This document shows, piece by piece, positions 51,690-60,422 of a stretch of 63,480 nt of DNA (positions are counted from its first letter, which is position 1; every line of letters begins with the position of its first letter). The stretch comes from an uncultured Acidaminococcus sp. (GTDB taxonomy: Bacteria > Bacillota_C > Negativicutes > Acidaminococcales > Acidaminococcaceae): assembly GCA_900314165.1 (NCBI GenBank), contig OMUE01000110.1, forward strand, positions 1 through 63,480, in the 5' to 3' direction. Under the pieces are notes generated by a model. The model was not told the DNA's origin. It did no database searches and worked only from the letters and a program-made list of their open reading frames with translations. Made by a program: the position numbers and the translations under genes.

Positions 51690-52649
51690 ATGTCCAAGGT
51701 TCTGGTGTTTGAAGCCCTGAATCCCGTCGCCAAAGAATTCCTGACGGAAAAAGGCTATGAACTGGTGTATCCGGAAGGCACGGACGTGGAATCCAGAAAA
51801 AAGGCTTTGGCCGATGTGGATGCCGTCATTGCCCGGACGGAAAAGTATGATGATGAGATCCTGTCCGCAGCCAAGAATCTGAAGATCATTGCCCGTTACG
51901 GCATTGGCTACGACAGCATTGATCTGGATGCCTGCGACAGACACGGCGTCACCGTGAATATCGCCAGAGGCTGCAACAACTACTCCGTAGCCGAACAGAC
52001 CATCACCCTGATGCTGGCCTGCTTCCGGCAGATTGTTCCCATGAACGCAGAAATCAGAAAGGGGAATTGGAAAGCCCGTGACCTGATTCCTACCTGGGAA
52101 GCCCGTTATAAGACCCTGGGCCTCATCGGTGTCGGTGCCATCGGTATGGAAGTGGCTAAGATTGCTCATTACGGCTTCCAGATGAAAGTAGTCGTGTTCG
52201 ACAAGTTCATTGACCAGAGCAAATGCCCTGATTGGATCGAATTCGTAGATACGAAGGAAGAAATGATCCAGAAGGCAGACGTAGTCAGCATCCACGTTCC
52301 CCTGCTGAAATCCACGTACCATATTATGGACAAGGCTGCCATCGCCCTCATGAAACCTACGGCTATCCTGCTGAACTGCGGCCGTGGTCCCCTGTGGGAT
52401 GAAGCTGCCCTGTACGATGCCCTGAAGGAAGGCCGCATTGCCGGCGCCGGCACGGATGTGTTCGAACAAGAACCTCCTTCCCCGGATATGCCCCTGTTCA
52501 GCCTGCCCAACTACATCGGCTGCCCGCACACCGCTGCCCTGACGAAGGAAGCTACGGAAGCCGTTGCCATGAACGCTGCTCATGCCATTGATGACCTGCT
52601 CCATGGCATCCAGCCGAAAAATGTGATTAACCATCCTAAGAAAGATTGA
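51690..52649 (+). CDS. D-2-hydroxyacid dehydrogenase (3-phosphoglycerate dehydrogenase-like)
   Basis: 319-aa NAD enzyme. GVGAIG at residues 147-152, the Arg in NCGRGPLWDE, the Glu in DVFEQEPP and His in CPHTAAL form the family's catalytic set. There is no ACT domain, so it is not a full SerA. GAGGAGG sets ATG 51690. In this operon-like row it probably reduces tartronate semialdehyde/hydroxypyruvate or another 2-oxoacid from aldarate breakdown. Confidence 0.87.
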   Translation: MSKVLVFEALNPVAKEFLTEKGYELVYPEGTDVESRKKALADVDAVIARTEKYDDEILSAAKNLKIIARYGIGYDSIDLDACDRHGVTVNIARGCNNYSVAEQTITLMLACFRQIVPMNAEIRKGNWKARDLIPTWEARYKTLGLIGVGAIGMEVAKIAHYGFQMKVVVFDKFIDQSKCPDWIEFVDTKEEMIQKADVVSIHVPLLKSTYHIMDKAAIALMKPTAILLNCGRGPLWDEAALYDALKEGRIAGAGTDVFEQEPPSPDMPLFSLPNYIGCPHTAALTKEATEAVAMNAAHAIDDLLHGIQPKNVINHPKKD

Positions 52650-52723
52650 CTTATTAAGAGAGGTTGTTTGTTCTGGAAATCGACCGGCTGTGTCCAGCCG
52701 GTCCCTGTATTGGAGGATTGACA

Positions 52724-52921
52724 ATGGCTAAAGAATTTGTGATTCACGTCAACGAAAAGTTTTGTAAACAGTGTGGGATTTGCGCCGCCCTGTGCCCCAA
52801 GAATGTCTTGGAACAGAAGTACGGCAGCTACCCTGTAGCAGCTCGTCCCGCAGACTGCATCGGCTGCAAGATGTGCCAGATGCGCTGCCCTGATTTCGCA
52901 ATTGAAGTGGAGGCAAAATAA
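52724..52921 (+). CDS. 2-oxoacid:ferredoxin oxidoreductase, delta (2x[4Fe-4S]) subunit
   Basis: 65-aa ferredoxin-like subunit with two CxxCxxCxxxC motifs: Cys14, 17, 20, 24 and Cys45, 48, 51, 55. It carries electrons from the TPP-bound substrate to ferredoxin. TTGGAGG sets ATG 52724. The TAATG junction with the next gene couples translation. Confidence 0.93.
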   Translation: MAKEFVIHVNEKFCKQCGICAALCPKNVLEQKYGSYPVAARPADCIGCKMCQMRCPDFAIEVEAK

Positions 52922-54066
52922 TGGCTAAGGTAGAAAAGAAATTCATGGAAGGCAATGAAGCAATGACCGCTGGGGCCATTGCTGCCGGTGCCCGTTTCTT
53001 TGCAGGATATCCTATTTCCCCCAGCTCTGAAGTGGCAAAATCCGCATCCAAGGAACTGCCGAGACACGGCGGCATCTACATCCAGATGGAAGACGAAATC
53101 AGCTCCATGGCTGCTTTGCTGGGTGCTTCCCTGGCAGGCAAGAAAGCCTTCACCGCTACTAGCGGCCCCGGCTTCTCTCTGATGCAGGAAAACCTGGGCC
53201 TGGGCGTTATGTCCGAGCTGCCCTGCGTGGTGTATGATGTACAGAGAAGCGGCCCGTCCACCGGCGCTGCTACGAAACCTGCCCAGGCTGACCTGATGCA
53301 GGCCAGATACGGCATCCATGGCGACCACAGCATCATCGCTATCAGCCCGTCCTCCGTACAGGACTGCTACGACCTGTCCATTACCGCTTTCAACCTGGCT
53401 GAAAAATATCGTACTCCCGTCATTTTCCTGGCCGACGAAGTCGTAGGCCATCTGCGTGAAACCCTGATTATGCGTGAACCGGAACCGGAAGAAATCGTGA
53501 ACCGCAAGGCTCCTGCCACGAAAGATCAGAAGGAATTCTTCCCGTACGATTACAGCAGCGACGAAGTCGCTCCTATGGTTGCCGTTGGTAACAAGGATCT
53601 GCTGATGCGGACCACCGGTTCCACCCACGATGAAAAAGGTGAATTCCGTCCTACTCCGGAAAACATCAAACGGGTAACCCGGTACCTGACCGACAAGATT
53701 GAAAAGCACGTAGACGATATCACCATTACCCGGAAATACCAGATGGAAGATGCAGACGTTGTGCTGATCTCCTTTGGCTGCTCCGTAAGAAGCTCCCTCA
53801 CCGCCATTGACATCCTGCGCAAGAAGGGTGTGAAGGCTGGTCTGCTGCAACTGGTAACCGTATGGCCTATGCCTGAAAAAGAAATCCGCGAAGCTCTGCA
53901 ACAAGCCAAGACCGTCATCGTTCCCGAACTGAACCTGGGCCAGCTGGCCGGTGAAGTCCGCAAATATAATGACTATGGCTGCAAAGTCCTGCAAGCGAAC
54001 CGCGTTGACGGCGTTCTGATCACCCCTGAACAGATTGTGGATGTGTACGAGGAGAGTGAAAAATAA
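52921..54066 (+). CDS. 2-oxoacid:ferredoxin oxidoreductase, alpha subunit
   Basis: 381-aa pyrimidine-binding/core subunit, starting GNEAMTAGAIAAGARFFAGYPISPSSE and with the SGPGFSLMQENLGLG segment. KorA/VorB type. Works with the TPP-binding subunit next. The substrate may be 2-oxoglutarate or a branched-chain or similar 2-oxoacid; the four-subunit D-A-B-C gene order suits both. Confidence 0.93.
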   Translation: MAKVEKKFMEGNEAMTAGAIAAGARFFAGYPISPSSEVAKSASKELPRHGGIYIQMEDEISSMAALLGASLAGKKAFTATSGPGFSLMQENLGLGVMSELPCVVYDVQRSGPSTGAATKPAQADLMQARYGIHGDHSIIAISPSSVQDCYDLSITAFNLAEKYRTPVIFLADEVVGHLRETLIMREPEPEEIVNRKAPATKDQKEFFPYDYSSDEVAPMVAVGNKDLLMRTTGSTHDEKGEFRPTPENIKRVTRYLTDKIEKHVDDITITRKYQMEDADVVLISFGCSVRSSLTAIDILRKKGVKAGLLQLVTVWPMPEKEIREALQQAKTVIVPELNLGQLAGEVRKYNDYGCKVLQANRVDGVLITPEQIVDVYEESEK

Positions 54067-54881
54067 TGACGAAGTCTTTTAAAGATTATATGCTGTATTA
54101 TAAACTGCCTCACACCTGGTGTGCTGGCTGCAGCCACGGCATTGTGCTGCAATCCATCGCTGAAACCCTGGCAGATCTGGGCTATGACAAACATGACCTG
54201 GCCCTGGTTTCCGGTATCGGCTGCTTCGGCCGCGTAGATGACTATCTGGACATCAACTGCATGCACGTAACCCACGGTCGTGCACTGGCAGCTGCTACGG
54301 GTGTTGCTCTGGGCAACCCTGACCTGCATGTACTGTGCACCATGGGCGACGGCGACGGCGCTACCATCGGCGGCAACCACTTCATCCATGCTGCCCGCAG
54401 AAACATCAATGTAACAGCCATTATGTCCAACAACTACAACTATGGTCAGACCGGTGGTCAGTACTCCGGTACCACTCCGACCCACAGCATTACCCAAACC
54501 TCTCCTTACGGCCATGTAGAATCCAACTTTGATATGTGCCAACTGGCTATTGCTGCCGGCGCTTCCTATGTTGGCCGTGCTACTGCCTACAACCCTGTGA
54601 TGATCCGCAAGCTCATGAAAGAAGCTATGCAGGTCAAAGGCTTCTCCTTCGTAGAAATCATGTCCAGCTGCCCCACCCACTTCGGTAAGTTCAACAAGCT
54701 GGGTGACGCTGCCCACATGATGAAAGCCATCAATGACGCGACTGTGACCGTTGCCCAGGCTGCCAAGATGACGGCCGAAGAACTGAAGGGCAAGATCGTA
54801 GTAGGCTGCCTGAAGAACGAACCTCGGGAAGACTATTACACCAGCTACAAGAAGATCATTGATGCTCAGGAGATTAAGTGA
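54066..54881 (+). CDS. 2-oxoacid:ferredoxin oxidoreductase, beta (TPP-binding) subunit
   Basis: 271 aa. TPP/Mg motif GDGDGATIGGNHFIHAARRN starts at residue 94 and continues to SNNYNYGQTGGQ near 121-132. WCAGCSHG at 19-26 is the usual cluster/active-site start. The first codon overlaps the alpha-subunit stop. Confidence 0.94.
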   Translation: MTKSFKDYMLYYKLPHTWCAGCSHGIVLQSIAETLADLGYDKHDLALVSGIGCFGRVDDYLDINCMHVTHGRALAAATGVALGNPDLHVLCTMGDGDGATIGGNHFIHAARRNINVTAIMSNNYNYGQTGGQYSGTTPTHSITQTSPYGHVESNFDMCQLAIAAGASYVGRATAYNPVMIRKLMKEAMQVKGFSFVEIMSSCPTHFGKFNKLGDAAHMMKAINDATVTVAQAAKMTAEELKGKIVVGCLKNEPREDYYTSYKKIIDAQEIK

Positions 54882-54890
54882 GGGATATCC

Positions 54891-55424
54891 ATGAAAAAAG
54901 AAATCGTATTATCCGGTGTAGGCGGCCAGGGTGTTGTATCCATCGGCGAAGCCATGGGCTATGCAGCATCCCTGTTTGAAGAAAATATGAAAGCAACCAT
55001 GAGCGCATCCTATGGTTCTGAAGCCAGAGGTACGTTCACGAAGACGGACGTGATCCTTAGCGACGGTATCGTAGGGTATCCTAACGTATCCGTACCTGAC
55101 ATCATCCTGTGCCTGGCTCAGGTAGCTTATGATCGTTACGTAGATGTACTGACGGACGACACGCTGGTCTTCTATGATTCCGACGAAGTGACTCCGAAAG
55201 CCGGTGCCAAAGGCCAATACATCGGCCATCCGTTCCGTAAGCTGGCTGTAGAACTGGGCAGCATCCAAAGCGCCAACTTCATCGCTCTGGGCGCTATGGT
55301 GAAGAAAACCGGCATGCTGCATCCGGAAGGCGTTATGAAAGCCATCGAAATCCGTTTTGCCGGCAAAGCAAAAGTCATTGCCAGCAACCAAAAAGCTTTT
55401 GAAAAAGGTCTGACCCTGGAATAA
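54891..55424 (+). CDS. 2-oxoacid:ferredoxin oxidoreductase, gamma subunit
   Basis: 177 aa with the start SGVGGQGVVSIGEAM and the SYGSEARGTFTKTDV segment, signatures of the gamma (POR/KOR) domain that binds CoA. It completes the enzyme converting a 2-oxoacid plus CoA to an acyl-CoA, CO2 and reduced ferredoxin. Confidence 0.93.
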   Translation: MKKEIVLSGVGGQGVVSIGEAMGYAASLFEENMKATMSASYGSEARGTFTKTDVILSDGIVGYPNVSVPDIILCLAQVAYDRYVDVLTDDTLVFYDSDEVTPKAGAKGQYIGHPFRKLAVELGSIQSANFIALGAMVKKTGMLHPEGVMKAIEIRFAGKAKVIASNQKAFEKGLTLE

Positions 55425-55465
55425 GAGAAATAGCAAGACTCTAGTAGAAGAATGAGGTTATTTCC

Positions 55466-57160
55466 ATGAGCGGAAAAGATGAAATGATTTACAAAAACAG
55501 CCGCAGTGGAATTTTGGTAAATGGCCTGGGTCGAAGCGGCAACCGCGCCCTGCTGTACAGCATGGGGCTCCAGGAAGACGACTTCAAGAAACCCATGATC
55601 GGGATTGCCAATTCCTTCAGTGAATTGGTTCCCGGCCATCTCCATCTCCGCGAACTGGCTAACGACGTCCGGGAAGGCATCCTGGAAGCCGGCGGTATTC
55701 CCCGGGAATTCGATACCATCGCCCTGTGCGACGGCCTGTGCCAGGGCCACAGCGGCATGCGCTATTCCCTGCCCAGCCGGGAAATCATTGCGGACTCTGT
55801 AGAAGCTGTATGCCAGGGCAACCAGCTGGACGGCGTTGTCATGCTGGCTTCCTGCGACAAGATTGTGCCCGGCATGATCATGGCTGCAGCCCGCATGAAC
55901 ATCCCTGCGATCATTGTCACCGGCGGCCCTATGATGGCCGGCAAATGTGGCGACAAGAACAACATCTGCCTGAGCAACCTGCGTGAATTCGTAGGTCAGT
56001 ATCAGGTAGGCAAGATTACGAAAGACGAACTCATCAAATTGGAAAAAGCCTCCCTGCCCAGCGTAGGCTCCTGCTCCATGATGGGTACTGCTAACACCAT
56101 GAGCGCTCTGGCTGAAGTCCTGGGCCTGACCCTGCCCCGCATGGGCACCTGCCCGGCTATCATTGCCGAAAAGCACAGATTGTCCCGTGCCAGCGGCAAG
56201 CGCATCGTAGAAATGGTGAAGGAAAACCTGACGGCGGACAAGATTCTGACGAAGGAAGCTCTGCTGAACGGCATCAAAGCCGTTATGGCTCTGGGCGCTT
56301 CCACCAACTCCGTACTGCACCTGATGGCTATCTCCCATGAAGCCCATGTGGATGTACATCTGGAAGACTTTGACAGACTGAGCCGGGAAGTTCCTTACCT
56401 GTGCAACCTGCGTCCTTCCGGCGACTATGCCCTGGAAGTGCTCCATGAAAACGGCGGTATCCCTGCCGTGCTGAAAGCTATCCAGGACAAGATTGACGAT
56501 ACCCAGATTACTGTAACCGGTCATACGATCCGGGAAATCCTGGAAGCTCAGCCCTTGGTTGAGAACAAAGTGATTTATCCTCGCAGTGCTCCGAAACGGG
56601 AACAGGGCGGCATCGCCATCCTGAGAGGCAACCTGGCTCCGGACGGTGCCGTGGTAAAAGCCTCCGGCGTAAAGCCTTCTATGCAGCAATTCACCGGAAC
56701 TGCCCGGGTATTCGACAGCATGGAAGATTCCATCGTAGCTCTGGAAGCCGGGGATATCCATCCTGGCGAAGTCATCGTCCTGCGTTACGAAGGGCCTAAA
56801 GGCGGCCCTGGCATGCGGGAAATGTTCCTGGTAACGGCTCTGCTGGTTGGCCGCGGCATGGATGAATCCACTGCCCTGGTGACCGACGGACGTTTCTCTG
56901 GTTCTACCCGTGGGCCATGTATCGGCCATATTTCCCCGGAAGCCGCTGCCGGCGGTCCTATCGGCCTGCTGAAGGACGGCGATGTGATCCACATCGATAT
57001 TCCGAACCGCAGCCTGACCGTGGATGTATCCGATGAAGAAATGGCAGAACGGAAGAAGCATTTCGTACCCGTCAAGAAACCGACTTCTCCCATGCTGAAA
57101 AAGTATTCTGCCCTGGTATCTTCTGCAGACAAAGGCGCCATCCTTCACGTAGAAGACTAA
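55466..57160 (+). CDS. IlvD/Edd-family dehydratase, copy 1
   Basis: 564-aa Fe-S dehydratase. Cluster cysteines are Cys130 (ASCDK) and Cys203 ([12 protein letters not shown]). At the third position the sequence is VPGHLHL (Gly57), as in the E. coli IlvD type, rather than the PCN of [2Fe-2S] DHAD/arabinonate dehydratase. The [12 protein letters not shown] and TDGRFSG motifs near the C-terminus are intact. Substrate could be a branched dihydroxyacid (valine/isoleucine) or an aldonic acid; the setting after the oxidoreductase favours catabolism but does not settle it. Confidence 0.87.
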   Translation: MSGKDEMIYKNSRSGILVNGLGRSGNRALLYSMGLQEDDFKKPMIGIANSFSELVPGHLHLRELANDVREGILEAGGIPREFDTIALCDGLCQGHSGMRYSLPSREIIADSVEAVCQGNQLDGVVMLASCDKIVPGMIMAAARMNIPAIIVTGGPMMAGKCGDKNNICLSNLREFVGQYQVGKITKDELIKLEKASLPSVGSCSMMGTANTMSALAEVLGLTLPRMGTCPAIIAEKHRLSRASGKRIVEMVKENLTADKILTKEALLNGIKAVMALGASTNSVLHLMAISHEAHVDVHLEDFDRLSREVPYLCNLRPSGDYALEVLHENGGIPAVLKAIQDKIDDTQITVTGHTIREILEAQPLVENKVIYPRSAPKREQGGIAILRGNLAPDGAVVKASGVKPSMQQFTGTARVFDSMEDSIVALEAGDIHPGEVIVLRYEGPKGGPGMREMFLVTALLVGRGMDESTALVTDGRFSGSTRGPCIGHISPEAAAGGPIGLLKDGDVIHIDIPNRSLTVDVSDEEMAERKKHFVPVKKPTSPMLKKYSALVSSADKGAILHVED

Positions 57161-57218
57161 TTGCTGATTCAAATCGTCCCTCTTTTATAGATTTACAAAG
57201 CAATAACCCCCTCTTAAT

Positions 57219-57253
57219 AACGCCGGATACCCTGGGCAAGGGCGTCCGGCGTT
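57219..57253 (+). terminator. GC-rich hairpin after IlvD copy 1
   Basis: AACGCCGGA (57219-57227) pairs with TCCGGCGTT (57245-57253), with an inner CCCT/AGGG pair. No long T run, so termination may be partial. Confidence 0.6.
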
Positions 57254-57327
57254 GGTTGCATAGGGGAGATCAGCATGATATATTAATTAGAAAAAAGAGT
57301 GGAGCATTAAAGAAAAGGAGCTTGAAT

Positions 57328-58647
57328 ATGCTGGAAAAGTACAGAAATAAAGTCAAGACAGCAGCAGAAGCTGCTAAGGCCGTACAAAGCGGCGACTGGG
57401 TGGATTTCGGCTTCGGCAACGGTTTCCCGGAACTCATGGATGAAGCCATCGCTGCCCGCAAGGAAGAACTGCACGATGTAAAGATCCGTGGGGGCCTGGT
57501 GTACCGTCCTATCATCCACACCATCGACTGTGACCCGGAACAGAAGAGCTTCCAATATTACAGCTGGCATCTGGGTGGCTATGAACGGAAGATGTTCCAG
57601 GCAGGGCGTATCCATTTCATGCCCATGCTGCTGCGGCTGATTCCCGCTATGTATGAGCAATACCTGCGGGTAGACGTAGCTTGCATTCCTGTGTCCAAGC
57701 CCGATGCCAACGGCTATTGCGGCCTGGGCCTGGCCAGCTATGCCTGGAAGCACATCATGAAGAAAGCCCGCACGGTCATCTTTGAAATCAACGAACATAT
57801 GCCTACGCTGCAGGGCGTGGATGGGTCCCACAGAGTATCCCTGGATGACGCGGACATCATCGTAGAAGGGGAACACGCACCTCTGGCGACCAACAGCTAC
57901 CGGACTCCTTCCGAAGCAGATATCCAGATTGCCAAGAACGTAGTTGCAGAAATCCCTAACGGCGCTACCCTGTCCCTGGGCGTAGGCACCATTCCGTTCA
58001 CCATTGCCCAAATCCTTGCAGAATCCGATAAAGAAGATCTGGGCTGCCATACGGGTACTATCAGTGATGCCTTCCTGTTCCTGTATAAGGCTGGCAAGCT
58101 GACCAATGCCAAGAAGGAAGATAAGACGGGCCTGGCTACCTGGAACCTGGCCAGTGGCTCTCAGGAGCTGTATGACTGGCTGCAGGAAAAACCGGACATG
58201 TTCTATCCGGCTGACGTGGACTATGTGCACAATCCCCGGATTATGGAAAAGATTTCCAACTACATCAGCATCAACGGCGGCGTACAGCTGGACCTCATGG
58301 GCCAGGAAAACGCCGAAAGCGTTGGCACCCGTCAATTATCCGGCACCGGCGGCCAGCTGGACTTTTTGGAAGGCGCATTCCTGTCCAAGGGCGGCGCAGG
58401 TTATATCTGCATAGAATCCAGCCGTGTGGATAAGAAGGGCGTCCGCCATTCCAATATCCTGCCCACGATTCCTGCCGGCAGTACCATCTCCGCACCCCGG
58501 GGCCTGATCCAGAACGTGGCTACGGAATTTGGCGTGGCTCATCTGACCGGTCTGTCCCTGCGGGAAAGAGCTGAAGCCATGATCAGCGTAGCCCATCCTG
58601 ATTTCCGGGATGAAATGCGGGAATACGCAGAAAAGACGTTTAGATAA
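57328..58647 (+). CDS. Acetyl-CoA hydrolase/transferase-family protein with Gly in place of the catalytic Glu
   Basis: 439 aa, the length of 4-hydroxybutyrate or butyryl-CoA:acetate CoA-transferases. The N-terminal GDWVDFGFGNGFP and C-terminal GQENAESVGTRQLSGTGGQLDF segments are those of the family. The nucleophilic Glu normally in a LGxH[ST]E loop (Glu238 in the 4-hydroxybutyrate enzyme) is replaced: the sequence here is LGCHTGTISDAF with Gly243. AAAGGAG before ATG 57328 sets the start. It may use another carboxylate or have a different function. Placed after the 2-oxoacid oxidoreductase and IlvD genes, acyl-CoA handling is the natural expectation. Confidence 0.83.
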   Translation: MLEKYRNKVKTAAEAAKAVQSGDWVDFGFGNGFPELMDEAIAARKEELHDVKIRGGLVYRPIIHTIDCDPEQKSFQYYSWHLGGYERKMFQAGRIHFMPMLLRLIPAMYEQYLRVDVACIPVSKPDANGYCGLGLASYAWKHIMKKARTVIFEINEHMPTLQGVDGSHRVSLDDADIIVEGEHAPLATNSYRTPSEADIQIAKNVVAEIPNGATLSLGVGTIPFTIAQILAESDKEDLGCHTGTISDAFLFLYKAGKLTNAKKEDKTGLATWNLASGSQELYDWLQEKPDMFYPADVDYVHNPRIMEKISNYISINGGVQLDLMGQENAESVGTRQLSGTGGQLDFLEGAFLSKGGAGYICIESSRVDKKGVRHSNILPTIPAGSTISAPRGLIQNVATEFGVAHLTGLSLRERAEAMISVAHPDFRDEMREYAEKTFR

Positions 58648-58694
58648 TGCTTGGTAAATAGCTTTGGGCTTTGAGCCTCGGGCTGTGAGCCAAA

Positions 58695-58746
58695 GGAAAG
58701 AGGCTGTGAAGGAATGAACAATTCATTTCTTTCATAGCCTCTTTCT
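58695..58746 (+). terminator. Intrinsic terminator after the CoA-transferase-like gene
   Basis: GGAAAGAGGCTGTGAA at 58695-58710 pairs with TTTCATAGCCTCTTTC at 58730-58745 (one G-T pair) around a 19-base loop. Confidence 0.8.
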
Positions 58747-58843
58747 TATGCTGCTCTGAACTTTTCACCTTTCACTGTTCACTTTTTACTGTTGATTTCT
58801 GCTATACTATAACCAATCTTACAAATCATAAGGAGTTCTTGGT

Positions 58844-60151
58844 ATGCTGGGAAATGCTGTGTTGGGGGCGTTCTGCATCGTCCTGTTTTCGTTCATCCTG
58901 ACTGGGTTGCCCCTGTTGGGAGCGTTGGCCGTAGGTTTTATGCTGTTTGTGGGTTATGGGGTCCGCAAGGGCTTTGGCCTGAAGAATGTGCTGCACATGG
59001 CCTGGGAAGGTATCCTGTCCGTAAAGACCATCTTCATCGTGTTCATGCTCATCGGCATGCTGACGGGGCTATGGCGGGCTTCCGGGACCCTGGCCTACAT
59101 CATTGCCCAAGCCTCCCAATTCATCCGTCCGGCTATCTTCCTGCTGCTGGCCTTCTGGCTGAACTGCGGCATCTCGTTCCTCCTGGGCACAGCCTTTGGC
59201 ACGGCAGCCACTATGGGCATCATTACCATGTCCATTTCCCAGACTTTGGGTATCCCTTCTGTCTATACAGGCGGGGCCATCCTGGCCGGGGCCTATTTCG
59301 GAGACCGCATGAGCCCTGTATCTACCAGCGCCCTGCTGGTCAGCGTGCTGACAGGGACAGATCTCTACAAAAATATCACGAATATGGTAAAGTCTGCCCT
59401 TATCCCCTTTATTGCTTCCAGCCTGATCTACCTGGGCCTGGGCCTGGCGTTGCCCGTAGTGCCGTCGGAAACTCTGGGGCTGGCAGGCCCTATGGATGCC
59501 GTGTTCGCCTTTACGCCCGTGCTGGTATTGCCGGCCGTCAGCATTTTGCTGCTCAGTGCCTTTAAGGTTTCCGTGAAGAAAAACATGGCTGTCAGCATCC
59601 TGTGTGCGGCAGTGCTCTGTTTTTTAGTCCAGCACATACGTCCCGTGGATATGCTGGAAATTATGCTGTATGGCTACCAATGTCCCAATAAGGAACTGGC
59701 CCACATGCTGAATGGGGGCGGTATCATGTCCATGGTGCGAGTCAGTGCCATCGTTCTCTTGTCCGCCTCTTTTGGAGGCATCTTCAAGGGCACGGGCTTG
59801 TTGAACGGTGTCCAGCACCTGTGCGACCGGCTGCATACGAAGATTGGTACCTTTCCTGCCATGGTGGTGTCCGCCATCTTTACGTCCATGGTAACCTGCA
59901 ATCAGACCCTGGCTATTGTCCTGACCCATCAGCTGTGCGGACCTTTTGTTCAGGATAAGGACAGGCTGGCTCTAAACCTGGAAGACACAGCCGTCGTCAT
60001 CCCGCCCCTGATTCCCTGGGCCATTGCCAGTGCCACCGTCCTGGATTCTGTAGGCGGCACCCTGACCAGCATTCCCTGGGCCTGCTATCTGTACCTGATT
60101 CCGGTGTGGGGGATTGTCAGGGGACTGAAGAAAGGGAAAAGTGAACAGTGA
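58844..60151 (+). CDS. NhaC-family Na+/H+ or organic-acid antiporter
   Basis: 435-aa membrane protein with about 11-12 helices. The GTAFGTAATMGIITMSI segment and GAYFGDRMSPVSTSALL (about residues 148-164) are NhaC signatures. NhaC relatives exchange Na+ with H+ or malate with lactate, so it could expel a fermentation acid. TATACT at 58803-58808 is a possible -10 box. The stop codon lies in a purine-rich repeat. Confidence 0.88.
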   Translation: MLGNAVLGAFCIVLFSFILTGLPLLGALAVGFMLFVGYGVRKGFGLKNVLHMAWEGILSVKTIFIVFMLIGMLTGLWRASGTLAYIIAQASQFIRPAIFLLLAFWLNCGISFLLGTAFGTAATMGIITMSISQTLGIPSVYTGGAILAGAYFGDRMSPVSTSALLVSVLTGTDLYKNITNMVKSALIPFIASSLIYLGLGLALPVVPSETLGLAGPMDAVFAFTPVLVLPAVSILLLSAFKVSVKKNMAVSILCAAVLCFLVQHIRPVDMLEIMLYGYQCPNKELAHMLNGGGIMSMVRVSAIVLLSASFGGIFKGTGLLNGVQHLCDRLHTKIGTFPAMVVSAIFTSMVTCNQTLAIVLTHQLCGPFVQDKDRLALNLEDTAVVIPPLIPWAIASATVLDSVGGTLTSIPWACYLYLIPVWGIVRGLKKGKSEQ

Positions 60152-60400
60152 AAAGTGAAAAGGCGCCTGCGGCGGGCGTGGAAGAAAGGAAAAAGCGAAG
60201 AGCGAAGAGTGAAGAGGCCGCTGCGCGGGGCAAGGTGTGAAGATGATAGATAATAGATGATAGAACCTGTTGTCGGGGGTTAGAGAGTTGCTTGTCGACA
60301 GTTGGCGGTTCCCTTAAAGCAATACCACCTTTCCTGCCCGCACTAACCAAGCTGACGTCTGACTTCTGACTTCTATCATCTTTCATCTCACCCAAGCTAA
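60134..60400. repeat. Composite repeat block upstream of IlvD copy 2
   Basis: It starts at the NhaC stop with GTGAAAAGTGAAAAGG and holds both GC cores, GGCGCCTGCGGCGGGC (60161-60176) and GGCCGCTGCGCGGGGCAAGG (60215-60234), then GATGATAGAT units, AACCTGTTGTCGGGGGTTAG, TTGCTTGTCG, and at 60350-60390 GACGTCTGACTTCTGACTTC units. Much of it recurs in the same orientation at 63319-63480, on the other side of IlvD 2 and the M20 gene. Confidence 0.75.
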
Positions 60401-60422
60401 CCAAGCCAAAGGAGGAACAAAA

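Noticed and set aside
55466..57160. Naming the first IlvD/Edd protein as biosynthetic dihydroxyacid dehydratase (ilvD)
   Set aside because: The family also covers aldonate dehydratases, and no other branched-chain amino acid gene is present in the window, so no symbol was given.
55172..57172. 666-codon minus-strand frame over the IlvD gene
   Set aside because: Antisense shadow; the opposite strand encodes a complete IlvD with cluster motifs.
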